Of a DNA stretch of 64,000 bases, positions 26,752-36,873 are shown one piece after another; the stretch's first letter is position 1, and each line of letters begins with the position of its first letter. The translations under genes and the position numbers were made by a program. This stretch comes from Janthinobacterium sp. PC23-8 (GTDB lineage Bacteria; Pseudomonadota; Gammaproteobacteria; Burkholderiales; Burkholderiaceae_D). The stretch lies in assembly GCF_002250505.1 (NCBI RefSeq), contig NZ_NJGY01000001.1, positions 1,619,968 to 1,683,967 of the forward strand, written 5' to 3'. The notes under the pieces are model-generated. The model was not told the origin of the DNA and made no database searches. It worked only from the letters and a program-made list of their open reading frames with translations.

Positions 26752-28169
26752 GGCGGCGTGCTCCGGTAGTGGCTGGCCAGCATCACGGCCAGCGCGCACG
26801 AAGCGATGCGACTGGCGCGCGAGTCGGCGCGGCTGGTGAGGATGATGGGAATTTTTGCGCCCAGCACGATGCCGGCCGTATCGGCGTCGCCCATGTATTC
26901 AAGCTGCTTGGCCAGCATATTGCCGCTTTCGAGGTCCGGCACCAGCAGGATATCAGCGCGCCCCGCCACGTCCGAGACGATGCCCTTGACGGTGGCCGCC
27001 GCGATCGAGACGGCGTTATCGAACGCCAGCGGGCCGTCGAGAATGGCGCCGGTGATCTGGCCACGGTCGGCCATCTTGCACAGGGCGGCGGCGTCCACCG
27101 TGGCCGGCATGGCCGGGTTGACGGTTTCCACGGCAGCGAGGATCGCCACGCGCGGGCAGGCCACGCCGATCACGTGCGCCAGGTCGATCGCGTTGCGCAC
27201 GATGTCGGCCTTGATTTCCAGCGTCGGCACGATATTGACGGCGGCGTCCGTGATGATGAAGGGACGCGGATAGGCGGGCGTCTGCATCAGAAAGCAGTGG
27301 CTCACGCGGCGCTTGGTGCGCAGGCCGGCGCTGGCCGCCAGCACGGCCGACATCAGTTCGTCCGTGTGCAGGCTGCCTTTCATCAATGCTTCCACTTCGC
27401 CCTTGCCGGCCAGCTCGGCGCCGCGCGCGGCCGCCGCATGGCTGTGTTCCACGTCCTCGATGGCGATGCCGGCCAGGCTCAGGCCTGCGGCGGCCGCCAC
27501 CGCTTCGAGGCGCGCGCGCGGCGCCACCAGGATCGGCGTGATCAGGCCGGCCGCATGCGCGTCGAGCGCGCCGGCCAGGCTCAGTTCATCGCAGGGGTGC
27601 ACCACCGCCACCTTGATCGGCCCCTTGCTGCGCGCCTGCTCGACCAGGCGGCGCGTGCCATCGCCATTGTGCAGCCGCACTTCGGGCAAGGTGGCGCGCG
27701 TGCGTTCGATCTGTTCGGCTGGCGCGATCACTTCGGCCACGCCATCGAGCACCATCTCGCCATGCTGGTTGACGCAGCGGCAGGCCAGCGTCACCTGGCG
27801 CGTGGCCGGCTCGCGCTGCGTCACCGTCACGCTGATATCGAGCGTGTCGCCGACCCTCACCGGCAGCAGGAAGCGCAGGGTCTGGCCCGTATAGACGGTG
27901 CCGGCGCCGGGCAGGCGCGTGCCCAGCACGGCCGAGATCAGCGACGCGCCCCACATGCCATGCGCAATCACGCCCTGGTAGCGCGACGCGGCGCCAAATT
28001 CGGCGTCCAGGTGCTGCGGATTGTCATCGCCCGACATCACGGCAAACAGCGCGATATCGTCGGCGCTCAGGGTGCGCAGGATGCTGGCGCTGTCGCCGAT
28101 GGCGATCTGCCCGAAGGTGCGGTTGCGCACGATATTGAGTTCATCATGGGGATTCATCTGGGCCTTCAT
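26748..28169 (-). CDS. Bifunctional MaoC-like enoyl-CoA hydratase / phosphate acetyltransferase
   Basis: A 473-residue fusion. Residues about 10-150 form a MaoC-type hot-dog domain: FAVMSGDDNPQHLDAEFGAASRYQGVIAHGMWGASL holds the catalytic Asp/His motif. Residues about 175-470 are a phosphotransacetylase (Pta/PtbA class): VEALMKGSLHTDELMSAVL, SHCFLMQTP, FIITDAAVNIVPTLEIKADIVRNAI, and LLVPDLESGNMLAKQLEYMGDADTAGIVLGA. It converts acetyl-CoA (or butyryl-CoA) to the acyl phosphate used by the adjacent AckA; the MaoC part suggests hydroxyacyl-CoA substrates. It overlaps both neighbours by 4 bp. An ATG at 28157 (MNPHDE) is a possible alternative start. Confidence 0.9.
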   Translation of the reverse strand: MKAQMNPHDELNIVRNRTFGQIAIGDSASILRTLSADDIALFAVMSGDDNPQHLDAEFGAASRYQGVIAHGMWGASLISAVLGTRLPGAGTVYTGQTLRFLLPVRVGDTLDISVTVTQREPATRQVTLACRCVNQHGEMVLDGVAEVIAPAEQIERTRATLPEVRLHNGDGTRRLVEQARSKGPIKVAVVHPCDELSLAGALDAHAAGLITPILVAPRARLEAVAAAAGLSLAGIAIEDVEHSHAAAARGAELAGKGEVEALMKGSLHTDELMSAVLAASAGLRTKRRVSHCFLMQTPAYPRPFIITDAAVNIVPTLEIKADIVRNAIDLAHVIGVACPRVAILAAVETVNPAMPATVDAAALCKMADRGQITGAILDGPLAFDNAVSIAAATVKGIVSDVAGRADILLVPDLESGNMLAKQLEYMGDADTAGIVLGAKIPIILTSRADSRASRIASCALAVMLASHYRSTPP

Positions 28170-30400
28170 GCGGTAGTAGCGGATTGGGTTAGCGTCTTTC
28201 CGGACGCCGCGTTTTTTGTTTCGGTGCCTGGTTGCGCGGCGCGGCCGAACACTTCCAGCATCTGCGCAAGACTCGTCTTTTCGTCCGGCGTGGGCGCATC
28301 CAGCATCAGCACCACCTGCTCCAGGCCGTCCGCCATCGCGCGCACCGCATCGGGTTGCGCGCGCGCCAGCAGCACCGGCAGGGCCGCCATGCTGGCCTCG
28401 ACATCATGCTGCATCAAGCGCGCCTGGCGGCGCACGATCACGCGGAAGTCATCCATGCGCAAGCCCTGATCGAACAGCGGCTGCAGCAGTTTCAGGGCCA
28501 GGTTGAAGCGGCGTTCGTCGGCAGCCGTGCGGAAACGATGAACGTGGAACAGCGCACGCACGCCGGCCTCCACCAGACCGCCCTGATATATATCGTCGTC
28601 CAGCTCCGCGCCATCATCGGCCAGGCTCGCTACGGCGCCGGGGTACGGGCGGGGAATGCTGCCGGCGCCCTGGCCCGCCAGCGCCTGCACCAGGCAATTG
28701 CCATAGACCATATCAAAGGTCTGCTCGGTGGCTGCGTCGCGCAGGTCGCGCCAGCTGTTCAGGCCCGCCATAATGGCGCTGGACCACGCTTGCTGCAGCG
28801 CCAGCAGCGGATTGTCGGGCGCCACCGGCGCGCGCCGGGCGCGTACCTTGTCCGCTTCCTTCGCCACCAGCCTGGCCAGCGGATTATGGTCGTTCCAGCG
28901 CTCGTAGGACACGCGCAGCGGATGCGTCAGTTCGAGCAGGCGCGCCGATTGCGGCGTCACCACGGCGCGCACCCACGGCTGCATGAAGGTGCGGTACAGC
29001 GCCAGATTGATTTCCGACACGCGCGCGGCGGCGGCGAACTTGCGCTCGTTTTCCACGCTGGGCTGCACGATGGCGCGCACATCGTCGATGGTACGCTGCT
29101 CGAGCGACAGCACGTAGTCGCCGCTGGCCAGCTCCAGGTCGGGCATATCCGCCATCTTGTCGGCGATTTTCGCTTCGTACAGACCCGCCGGCAGCAGGTC
29201 GATCAGGTCGATATTGCTGGCGAACTTCTGGTGCTCCTTGTGGCCCACCTTGCCGGAGACGAAAATACCCAGGTGGCCGATGCTGTCATGCACCGCATAG
29301 ACGATGGTCTGGTCGTGCGCCTGCAGGTCGGCGTCGTCGCGGTACAAATCCGAGATCCAGCCCAGCGCCTGCGGCGGCGGCGTGATGTTGTCGCCGTTCG
29401 AGCAGAACACCACGATCGGCGAGCGGATATTGCGCAGGTCCAGGCGCACGCCATCGGCGGTGATCAATTGCGCGGTGGCCAGGCGGTTGCCGATAAACAG
29501 ATTGTCGACGATGTACTGCATCTCGACGGCGTTCAGGAATACATGGCCGCCCCAGTATTTTTCAAATTCAAGGTAGCGCGGCGCTTCCGTGTCGATGTTT
29601 GCGTACAGGTTGTACTGCTTGCTCCAATGGGTATTGGCGGGGTTGAGCTTCTCGAAATTTTGCACCAGGTTGGCGCCGTCGAAACGGCCGTTGCCCAGGT
29701 CGCCGGCCAGCGCCGTGGCCCAGCTGCCGCCCATGGTGCCGCCCGAATAGCGCATCGGATTGCGGCCATGCCAGCCGGCCCAGTACGACACGGGCGCGCC
29801 GGCCACGATGATCGGGCCGAACAGGTCCGGGCGCATGGCGGCCGTCATCAGGATCTGCCAGCCGGCCTGGCAATTGCCGATCACGGTGGGCTTGCCTTCG
29901 CTGTGGGGGTGCAGCGCAATGACTTTTTCCAGGAACGCCACTTCCGCATGCATCACGTCTTCCACCGTCTGGCCCGGCACCGGGTTGGGCAAAAAGCCGA
30001 TGAAATAGCAGGGGTGGCCGGCGCGCAGGGCCACGCCCACTTCGCTTTCGGCCTTGAAGCCGCCGATGCCGGGGCCGTGGCCGGCGCGCGGGTCGACCAC
30101 CACGAAAGGGCGCTTCGATGGATGGGGTTCAGGCAGGTCGGGCGCCAGGATGCGCACCAGGCCATAGTTGACGGGGCGCGGCAGGTCCACGCCCGTCATC
30201 ACGATTTCGGCCGGAAAATCGAGCACATTGGGCACGTCTTCTACCAGGTGTTCCTGGTACTGGTTGCCGCGCTGGCGCATCACGTCCGCGTACAGCACCA
30301 TGCGCTGCCACGAATCGCGCGCGTAATCACCTGCAGCGCCCAGCATCCCCAGGGATGGTATGCCGCCAGTGGCGAAAAATGGTGCGGGTTGAATCTTCAT
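28166..30400 (-). CDS. DUF3141 alpha/beta-hydrolase related to PHA synthases
   Basis: About 744 residues of the DUF3141 family, distantly related to polyhydroxyalkanoate synthases. The hydrolase core shows the nucleophile elbow VIGNCQAGWQ with Cys in place of Ser, an acid near VVFCSNGDNITPP and the His in HDSIGHLGIFVSGKVG; an additional C-terminal half is helical. Its biochemical activity is not established. It is found regularly with pta-ackA-type genes, which suggests acyl-CoA or hydroxyalkanoate turnover. The ATG at 30400 (MKIQPAPFF) has AAGGA six bases upstream; an ATG at 30415 is also in frame. It overlaps the next gene by 4 bp. Confidence 0.85.
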   Translation of the reverse strand: MKIQPAPFFATGGIPSLGMLGAAGDYARDSWQRMVLYADVMRQRGNQYQEHLVEDVPNVLDFPAEIVMTGVDLPRPVNYGLVRILAPDLPEPHPSKRPFVVVDPRAGHGPGIGGFKAESEVGVALRAGHPCYFIGFLPNPVPGQTVEDVMHAEVAFLEKVIALHPHSEGKPTVIGNCQAGWQILMTAAMRPDLFGPIIVAGAPVSYWAGWHGRNPMRYSGGTMGGSWATALAGDLGNGRFDGANLVQNFEKLNPANTHWSKQYNLYANIDTEAPRYLEFEKYWGGHVFLNAVEMQYIVDNLFIGNRLATAQLITADGVRLDLRNIRSPIVVFCSNGDNITPPPQALGWISDLYRDDADLQAHDQTIVYAVHDSIGHLGIFVSGKVGHKEHQKFASNIDLIDLLPAGLYEAKIADKMADMPDLELASGDYVLSLEQRTIDDVRAIVQPSVENERKFAAAARVSEINLALYRTFMQPWVRAVVTPQSARLLELTHPLRVSYERWNDHNPLARLVAKEADKVRARRAPVAPDNPLLALQQAWSSAIMAGLNSWRDLRDAATEQTFDMVYGNCLVQALAGQGAGSIPRPYPGAVASLADDGAELDDDIYQGGLVEAGVRALFHVHRFRTAADERRFNLALKLLQPLFDQGLRMDDFRVIVRRQARLMQHDVEASMAALPVLLARAQPDAVRAMADGLEQVVLMLDAPTPDEKTSLAQMLEVFGRAAQPGTETKNAASGKTLTQSATTA

Positions 30401-30448
30401 GGCTGTCCTTTTCATGCAAATAAGCGCCGGACCATTCCGGCGCGGGGG

Positions 30449-31573
30449 CTACGCCATCTGGCTGATGGTCTTGCGAAAACGGGCAAGGGCAAAGGTGAAC
30501 AGGGCCGCGCCGATCGCCAGCAGGGCCAGGAACGGCTTCCACACCACGTCGATGCCGGCGCCGCGGTAGAGGATGGCCTGGCTCAATTCGACAAAATGCG
30601 TGGTGGGCGCAATGAGCATGATATTTTGCACCAGCTCGGGCATGCTCTCGCGCGGCGTGCTGCCGCCCGAGAGCATCTGCAGCGGCAGCAGCACGAGGAT
30701 CAGGAGCATGCCGAACTGCGGCATGCTGCGCGCCACGGTGGCGAGGAAAATGCCCATCGAGGTGGTGGCAAACAGGTGCAGGGCTGCGCCACACAGGAAC
30801 AGCGCAATCGAGCCTTCGATCGGCACATGCAGCATGCCGCGCACCACCAGGTTCAGCGACAGGACGGCTGCCAGCAGCACCACCAGTCCCATCGACCAGA
30901 CCTTGCTCAGCATGATTTCGGCCGGCGTCACGGGCATCACCAGCAAGTGCTCGATGGTGCCGTGCTCGCGCTCGCGGATCAGGGCCGCGCCCGTCAGGAT
31001 GATCGACAGCATCGTCACCTGGTTGATGATTTCCATCAGCGAGCCAAACCAGGCCTGGCTCAGCGAGGGGTTGAAGCGTGCACGCATCACCAGCTCCACC
31101 GGCGAGGCCGTCGCGCCCCGATAGCGTTTGGCGAACTCGGACACTTCGCCGGCGACGATCTGCTGAATGTAGCCGCTGCCGCTGAAAGCCTGGCTCATGC
31201 GCGTGGCATCCACGTTCAACTGCAGTTCCGCCTGGCGCCCGCCCAGCACATCGGCCTGCAGCTTGGCCGGGATCGTCAGCACGAAAGTGTACTGGCCCGC
31301 ATCGAGGCCGGTATCGACCTGGCTCTGGTTGATCATGGCCGGCGGCGTGAACTGAGGCGGGAAGAAGGCCGAGGCAATGCGCCCGGACAGGGGCGAGCCA
31401 TCCTCGTCGACGATGGCGATCGCGGCCATATGCAGGGTTTCCGGCTTGGCCGTGGCGGCCACGTAGATGGCCAGGGTAAACGTGTAGAGGATCAGGACCA
31501 GCATCATGGGGTCGCGGATCAGACTCCAGATTTCCTTCACGCCCAGGCGGTAGATGTTGGCAAGGTGGCGCAT
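30449..31573 (-). CDS. ABC-2 type permease (YhhJ/YbhS-like)
   Basis: A 374-residue inner-membrane permease: one N-terminal helix (MMLVLILYTFTLAIYV), a large periplasmic loop of about 130 residues, and five C-terminal helices with the ABC-2 signature LIREREHGTIEHLLVMPVTPAEIMLSKVW. It forms the second membrane subunit with the RbbA-like protein encoded 4 bp upstream, as in the E. coli yhiI-rbbA-yhhJ operon. The exported substrate is unknown. A 48-bp gap separates it from the DUF3141 gene. Confidence 0.9.
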   Translation of the reverse strand: MRHLANIYRLGVKEIWSLIRDPMMLVLILYTFTLAIYVAATAKPETLHMAAIAIVDEDGSPLSGRIASAFFPPQFTPPAMINQSQVDTGLDAGQYTFVLTIPAKLQADVLGGRQAELQLNVDATRMSQAFSGSGYIQQIVAGEVSEFAKRYRGATASPVELVMRARFNPSLSQAWFGSLMEIINQVTMLSIILTGAALIREREHGTIEHLLVMPVTPAEIMLSKVWSMGLVVLLAAVLSLNLVVRGMLHVPIEGSIALFLCGAALHLFATTSMGIFLATVARSMPQFGMLLILVLLPLQMLSGGSTPRESMPELVQNIMLIAPTTHFVELSQAILYRGAGIDVVWKPFLALLAIGAALFTFALARFRKTISQMA

Positions 31574-31577
31574 GGGA

Positions 31578-34325
31578 TCAGCTCTCCTGCTTTTTCAGCA
31601 GCGCCACCGTCACGCCGAGGATCGCCGGAATGGCCACGAGCAGGGGCCAGAACGAGGCCTGCAGGTCGCCGAACCCCAGCGCCTTGTTGAACACGCCGCG
31701 GCTGATATTGAGCATGTGCGTGGCCGGGTACATCAGGCCGATGGCCTTGCCCACGCCTTCCATCGACGAGACGGGATTGAGCAGGCCGGAAAACTGGATG
31801 GCCGGGATCATGGTGCCGATCATGGTCACGAACAGGGCGGCGATCTGGCTGCGCGTAAAGGTCGAGGCGAACAGGCCGATGCCGGTGGCGCAGATATTGA
31901 AGATGAAGGTGGCGCAGATCAGGGCCGGCAAGCCGCCCTTGACCGGCACGCCGAAGGCGGTGACCGCCAGCGCGGCCATCAGGCCGAAGTTGAACATGGC
32001 CAGCACCACGTACGGCACCTGCTTGCCGAGCAGGAATTCAAGGCGGGTGACGGGCGTCACATACAGGTTGATGATGGAACCGAGTTCCTTTTCGCGCACC
32101 ACGGACAACGCCGCCAGCATGGCCGGCAGCATCAGCAGCAGCAAGGGAATCACGGCCGGGATCATGGCCGGCAAGCTTTTCACGTCCGGGTTGTAGCGGT
32201 AGCGCGTCTCGATGGCGACCGGGTTGTTCACCTTGATGCCATAGCGGTGCAGGGCCTGGTCGGCCAGCCATAGCTGGTGCATGCCTTGCACATAGCCCTG
32301 CACGGTTTCGGCGCGCATCGGCATGGCGCCGTCGATCCAGGCGCCCACCTGGGCCGGCGCGCCGCGCTGCACATCGCGCGCGAAGCCGGGCGGGATCTCG
32401 ATCGCCAGCGACAGTTCGCCGCTGCGCATGCGCCGGTCGATATCGGCATAGTCGCGCAGTGCCGGTCGCTCGATGAAGTAGCGCGAGCCGGCCAGGTTGT
32501 TCGCGTAATTCTGGCTCAGGGTGGTCTGGTCATGGTCGAGCACGGCGTACGTCAGGTCTTCCACGTCCAGGCTGATACCGAAACCGATAACGAACAGCAG
32601 CAGCACCGAGCCGCCCAACGCCAGGGTCAGGCGCACGGGGTCGCGGCGCAGTTCCAGGGTTTCGCGCCACATGTAGCTGAGCATGCGACCCAGGCTGAAA
32701 CGGCTGCGCCGCTGTTTCCGCGCCGTCGCTGCGTCCGGGGGTTCGGCCGCATTCTGCCCACTTTGCGCCTCGGCGGGCGTGGCGCCGCCCGCCTCCTCCA
32801 GGTAGGAAATGAAGGCTTGCTCCAGGGTGGTGCTGCCGCGTTTTTTCACCAGTTCGGCCGGCGCATCGCTGACCAGCACTTTACCCGCATGCATCAGCGA
32901 GATGCGGTCGCAACGCTCGGCCTCGTTCATGAAGTGGGTCGAGATAAATATGGTGACGTGGTCGCGCCGCGCCAGCTCGATCATCAGGCGCCAGAAATTG
33001 TCGCGCGCGATCGGGTCGACGCCGGAAGTGGGCTCGTCGAGGATCAGCATTTCCGGCTTGTGCACCATCGCCACAGCCAGCGACAGGCGCTGGCGGATGC
33101 CCAGCGGCAGACTGTCGGGCAAGTCGTCCATCACCTCGCGCAAGTCGAAGCGCTGCGCCATCTCGTCGATCCTGGCCGGTATCGCGCTTTCCGGCACGTG
33201 GAACAGGCGCGCGTGCAGCACCAGGTTCTGGCGCACCGTCAGTTCGCTGTACAGCGAAAACGCCTGCGACATGTAGCCAACCCTGCGGCGCGTGTCAATG
33301 TCGCTGGAATCGACCTGCTTGCCAAACAGCCAGGCCTTGCCTTCGGTGGCCGGCAGCAGGCCAGTGAGCATTTTCATGGTGGTTGACTTGCCGCAGCCGT
33401 TCGAGCCGAGGAAACCGAAAATCTCGCCGCGGCCGATGCGGAAATTCACATGGTCGACGGCCGTGAAGTCGCCAAAGCGCATGGTCAGGTCTTGCGCCTC
33501 GATGGCGACATCGTGCGCGCTGGCCGCGTCCAGCGGCGTGATCACCACCGGCCGGTGAGCGGCGCGCTTGGCTTCGGGCAGCAGTTTGATGAAGGCCGCT
33601 TCCAGGCTGCCGCTGCCCGTGCGCGCCAGCAGTTCGGCCGGCGTGCCCGTGCCTCGCACCTTGCCGTCGTCCATGGCAACGAGCCAATCGAAGCGCTCGG
33701 CCTCGTCCATGTAGGCGGTGGCCACCAGCACGCTCATGTGCGGGCGCTGTACGCGGATGCCGGCGATCAGGTCCCAGAACTGGGCCCGCGCCAGCGGATC
33801 GACGCCGGTGGTCGGTTCATCGAGAATGAGCAGGTCGGGATCGTGGATCAGGGCACAACACAGGCCCAGTTTCTGCTTCATGCCGCCCGACAGCTTGCCG
33901 GCCGGCCGCGCCAGGAAGGCGTGCAATCCCGTGCTCAGGGTCAGCTGGTCGATGCGGCGCCGACGCTCGGCTGCGTCGTGGCCGAACAGACGCGCGAAAA
34001 ACTGCAGGTTTTCCTCGACCGACAAGGTCGGATACAGATTCTTGCCCAGGCCTTGCGGCATGTAGGCGATGCGCGGACAGACCTCGTCGCGGTGGCGCGC
34101 ATCGCGCATGTCGCCACCGAGCGCCATGACGCTGCCCTGCTGCACGGCGCGGGCGCCAGCGACCAGCGACAGCAGGCTCGATTTGCCCACGCCATCGGGC
34201 CCGATCAGGCCCACCATGCAGCCTGCCGGCACGTCCAGGTCAATCGCATCGAGCGCGAGCGTCTTGCCATAATGCTGGCTGACGCCCTGCATGCTGACGA
34301 CAAGGGACGTGGCGGCAACACTCAC
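31578..34325 (-). CDS. rbbA: RbbA-type ABC transporter: two ATPase domains fused to a permease
   Basis: A 915-residue protein. First ATPase (about 8-240): Walker [10 protein letters not shown], signature [24 protein letters not shown]. Second (about 275-500): [10 protein letters not shown], signature region [12 protein letters not shown] (degenerate LSGGQ), [13 protein letters not shown] and [14 protein letters not shown]. An ABC-2 membrane domain follows, with helices near 570-590 and from about 710, and [26 protein letters not shown]. This layout is that of E. coli RbbA/YhiH, called ribosome-associated but encoded with an adaptor and permease as a presumed exporter. It overlaps the adaptor gene by 4 bp. 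Confidence 0.92.
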   Translation of the reverse strand: MSVAATSLVVSMQGVSQHYGKTLALDAIDLDVPAGCMVGLIGPDGVGKSSLLSLVAGARAVQQGSVMALGGDMRDARHRDEVCPRIAYMPQGLGKNLYPTLSVEENLQFFARLFGHDAAERRRRIDQLTLSTGLHAFLARPAGKLSGGMKQKLGLCCALIHDPDLLILDEPTTGVDPLARAQFWDLIAGIRVQRPHMSVLVATAYMDEAERFDWLVAMDDGKVRGTGTPAELLARTGSGSLEAAFIKLLPEAKRAAHRPVVITPLDAASAHDVAIEAQDLTMRFGDFTAVDHVNFRIGRGEIFGFLGSNGCGKSTTMKMLTGLLPATEGKAWLFGKQVDSSDIDTRRRVGYMSQAFSLYSELTVRQNLVLHARLFHVPESAIPARIDEMAQRFDLREVMDDLPDSLPLGIRQRLSLAVAMVHKPEMLILDEPTSGVDPIARDNFWRLMIELARRDHVTIFISTHFMNEAERCDRISLMHAGKVLVSDAPAELVKKRGSTTLEQAFISYLEEAGGATPAEAQSGQNAAEPPDAATARKQRRSRFSLGRMLSYMWRETLELRRDPVRLTLALGGSVLLLFVIGFGISLDVEDLTYAVLDHDQTTLSQNYANNLAGSRYFIERPALRDYADIDRRMRSGELSLAIEIPPGFARDVQRGAPAQVGAWIDGAMPMRAETVQGYVQGMHQLWLADQALHRYGIKVNNPVAIETRYRYNPDVKSLPAMIPAVIPLLLLMLPAMLAALSVVREKELGSIINLYVTPVTRLEFLLGKQVPYVVLAMFNFGLMAALAVTAFGVPVKGGLPALICATFIFNICATGIGLFASTFTRSQIAALFVTMIGTMIPAIQFSGLLNPVSSMEGVGKAIGLMYPATHMLNISRGVFNKALGFGDLQASFWPLLVAIPAILGVTVALLKKQES

Positions 34326-35401
34326 TGCGGAACCTTCGCCGTCAGTTCAGCAGGCCATGCCTGCCGCGCATCGAGACGCACCCAGGCCACGCCCGGCAAG
34401 CCCACCTTGACCACGGCGAGGTGTTTTTGCAGCAGCTCGCGGCTGATCTGAGCCTTCACGCGGAACATCAGTTTCTGGCGTTCGCTGGCCGTTTCCACTG
34501 TTTTCGGCGTGAACTGCGCGCTGGACGCGACAAAAGAGATGGTTGCAGGAATCACGTAAGCGGGCGCAGCGTCGAGGATGATGCGCACTTCGCCGCCCAG
34601 GGCGACCTTGCCGGCAGCCGTTTCGGGCAGGAAGAAGGTCATGTAGACGTCCGACAGATCGACCAGGTTGAGCACCTTGCCGCCGCCTGCCAGCACTTCA
34701 CCCTGCTGCGCCACCAGGTATTGCACGCGGCCGTCGCGCGGCGCGGCCAGCTGGCCATCGGCCAGGTCCGAATCGATGCGCGCCGTGGTTGCCTCGGCGG
34801 CAACCACGGCCGAACGCGAGCCGACCACCTGCGCCCTGGCCGCGTCGATGGCCGCCTGCGCCGCCGTCACTTGCGCCCTGGCCGCATTCAGCGCGGCGGC
34901 CACGCTGCGGGCGCGGGCGCGGTCGTCGTCGAGTTCCTGCTCCGAGGACGCGCCCTCTTTCGACAGGGTTTCGGAGCGGGCCAGGCGGCGCTTCGCCGCA
35001 TCGAGTTCGCTTTCGCGCTGCGCCACCAGAGCCAGCGCCGCCGCCTTGTCGCTTTCACGCACGGCCACCTGCGCCTGCGCTCCCACCACCGCATCGGAGG
35101 CCTGCTGCTGGCGCGCGCGCGCCTCGTCGCGCTGGGCCGTCAGGGAATCGACCTGCATGGCGGCCAGCGGCTGGCCGGCCTTGACGAAGTCGCCCTCGCG
35201 CACGGAGATTTCCTTGAGCCGGCCGGCCAGCTTGGTGGCCACGTCGATCTCGGTCGCTTCGATACGGCCATTGCCGCTGACGAACCCTTCACCGGGACCG
35301 GCAGGACGCATTTTTTGCCAGGCCATATAGCCCAGCGCGACAACGACCACGACCACGAGCAGCATGGCGGGAACGAGTTTTTTCATCAGTTGTGGCTTCA
35401 T
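34322..35401 (-). CDS. HlyD-type membrane fusion protein (YhiI-like)
   Basis: A 359-residue periplasmic adaptor: N-terminal helix ([20 protein letters not shown]), biotinyl-lipoyl half motif [38 protein letters not shown], a long coiled coil of Ala/Arg/Gln-rich helices (about 85-205), the second lipoyl half ([34 protein letters not shown]) and a beta-barrel domain. It should bridge the RbbA/ABC-2 exporter and the outer-membrane channel encoded upstream. The first ATG is used; MKKLVPA five codons later is an alternative. It overlaps rbbA by 4 bp. Confidence 0.92.
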   Translation of the reverse strand: MKPQLMKKLVPAMLLVVVVVVALGYMAWQKMRPAGPGEGFVSGNGRIEATEIDVATKLAGRLKEISVREGDFVKAGQPLAAMQVDSLTAQRDEARARQQQASDAVVGAQAQVAVRESDKAAALALVAQRESELDAAKRRLARSETLSKEGASSEQELDDDRARARSVAAALNAARAQVTAAQAAIDAARAQVVGSRSAVVAAEATTARIDSDLADGQLAAPRDGRVQYLVAQQGEVLAGGGKVLNLVDLSDVYMTFFLPETAAGKVALGGEVRIILDAAPAYVIPATISFVASSAQFTPKTVETASERQKLMFRVKAQISRELLQKHLAVVKVGLPGVAWVRLDARQAWPAELTAKVPQ

Positions 35402-35432
35402 GGTGTCGGCAATGGCAATGAATGCGTGAAAA

Positions 35433-36866
35433 TCAATCAGCGAACGTGGCGGCGGGCGCGCCGCCGCCCAGGGCGGCGTACAGGCTGACCTGGCTGGACA
35501 GCAACGCGCGGCGCGTCTGCACCAGTTGCTGCTCCACCGTCAGCAGGTCGCGCTGCGCGTCGAGCACTTCCAGATAGGGCGCGGCGCCGTTGTCATAGCG
35601 CAGTTTGGCCAGCCGCGCGCGTTCGCTCTGCGCGGCCAGGGTAGTCTTGCCGATCTCGACCTGCAGCGCCAGCGACCGCCGGTTCGACAGCGCATCGGCC
35701 ACTTCGCGGAAGGCGCCCTGCACGCTCTTTTCATAATTGGCCACGGCCAGGTCGCGGCGCACTTCGGCCAGGTCCATATTGGCGCGCAGGCGGCCGGCGT
35801 CAAAGAGCGGCAGCACCAGGCGCGGCGCAAAATTCCATGCACCGCTGCCCGCATCGAACAGGCCGCTCAATTGCGTGCTGGCCGTGCCATAGGCGGCCGT
35901 CAGTGAAATGGCCGGGAAGAAGGCGGCGCGCGCGGCGCCGATATTGGCCTGTGCGGCGCGCAGCTGGTGTTCGGCCGCCGCCAGGTCGGGCCGCTGCGCC
36001 AGCAAGGCTGATGGCAAGCCCGCATGCAGCGGCTGCAGCACGCTGGCGTCGTCGAAACGGCGCGTGTCTGGTGCCAGGTCGACGGGGCCGCCCACCAGCT
36101 GGGCCAGCGCGTGCGCCTGCACGGCGCGCGCCTGTTCCAGCTGGGCCGACAGGGACAGTGCCTGGCTGAGCAGGGTTTCCACTTGCGTCAGGTCCAGCTT
36201 GGAAATCGCTCCCACTTCAAAGCGGCGCGTAAAGATGCGCAGCGATTCGGCGCGGCTGTCGACGGTGGCGCGCGCCAGCGCCACCCGCTCGTCAAGTTCG
36301 CGCAAGGCCAGGTAGCCATTGGCCACTTGCGCCACCAGGGCCACGCCGACGGCACGGCGCGCCGCGTCGCTGGCCAGCAGGGTTTGCAGCGCGCTGTCCT
36401 TCAGGCTGCGCACCCGGCCCCAGAAATCGAGTTCCCAGGCGCTCACGTTCAAGCCGAGCTGGTATTGCGCGCTCGTCATCGGGCGGCCCGTCAGGCTCAG
36501 GTCGCCGGGCACGCGCGTGCGGCTGCCGGACGCGCCCAGGGCCACAGCAGGAAATTGTTCCGCGCGCGCGATACCATACGCCGCGCGCGCCTCTTCCACG
36601 CGCAAGGCAGCGATGCGGATATCGCGGTTGCTGGCCAGCGCCTGCGTCAGCATGGCCTGCAGGCGCGCATCGGCAAAGTAGGCTTGCCAGGCGATCGCAG
36701 GTGCGGACGCGCCGGCCGGATCGTTTTCAGGATACTGCGCCGCCACCGGCAGCGGCGGTGGCGCGTATGGCGGCGCCATCGAGGCGCAGCCGGCCAGCAC
36801 CATGCCGGCGGCCAGCGCCGCCAGCATGGCACGCGGGAACGGGACGGGAACGGCCGTGGGCATCAT
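35433..36866 (-). CDS. NodT-family outer-membrane efflux lipoprotein (OprM-like)
   Basis: A 477-residue TolC-type channel. Signal peptide with lipobox LAGC (Cys27), so lipid-anchored. Two OEP repeats are seen: the first contains WQAYFADARLQAMLTQALASNRDIRIA and GLNVSAWELDFWGRVRSL, the second RPDLAAAEHQLRAAQANIGAARAAFFPAISLTAAYG and YDNGAAPYLEVLDAQRDLLTVEQQLVQTRR. These are hallmark RND/ABC outer-membrane factor motifs. It lies 7 bp after fabI and 31 bp before the HlyD-type adaptor, giving a complete tripartite exporter with the RbbA/ABC-2 proteins. Confidence 0.93.
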   Translation of the reverse strand: MMPTAVPVPFPRAMLAALAAGMVLAGCASMAPPYAPPPLPVAAQYPENDPAGASAPAIAWQAYFADARLQAMLTQALASNRDIRIAALRVEEARAAYGIARAEQFPAVALGASGSRTRVPGDLSLTGRPMTSAQYQLGLNVSAWELDFWGRVRSLKDSALQTLLASDAARRAVGVALVAQVANGYLALRELDERVALARATVDSRAESLRIFTRRFEVGAISKLDLTQVETLLSQALSLSAQLEQARAVQAHALAQLVGGPVDLAPDTRRFDDASVLQPLHAGLPSALLAQRPDLAAAEHQLRAAQANIGAARAAFFPAISLTAAYGTASTQLSGLFDAGSGAWNFAPRLVLPLFDAGRLRANMDLAEVRRDLAVANYEKSVQGAFREVADALSNRRSLALQVEIGKTTLAAQSERARLAKLRYDNGAAPYLEVLDAQRDLLTVEQQLVQTRRALLSSQVSLYAALGGGAPAATFAD

Positions 36867-36873
36867 CTTCCAG

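Noticed and set aside
28232-31690. 1152-codon open frame on the plus strand opposite DUF3141 and the ABC-2 permease
   Set aside because: It is antisense to well-recognised genes, has His/Arg/Gln-rich low-similarity translation and no domain; long antisense frames are common in GC-rich DNA.
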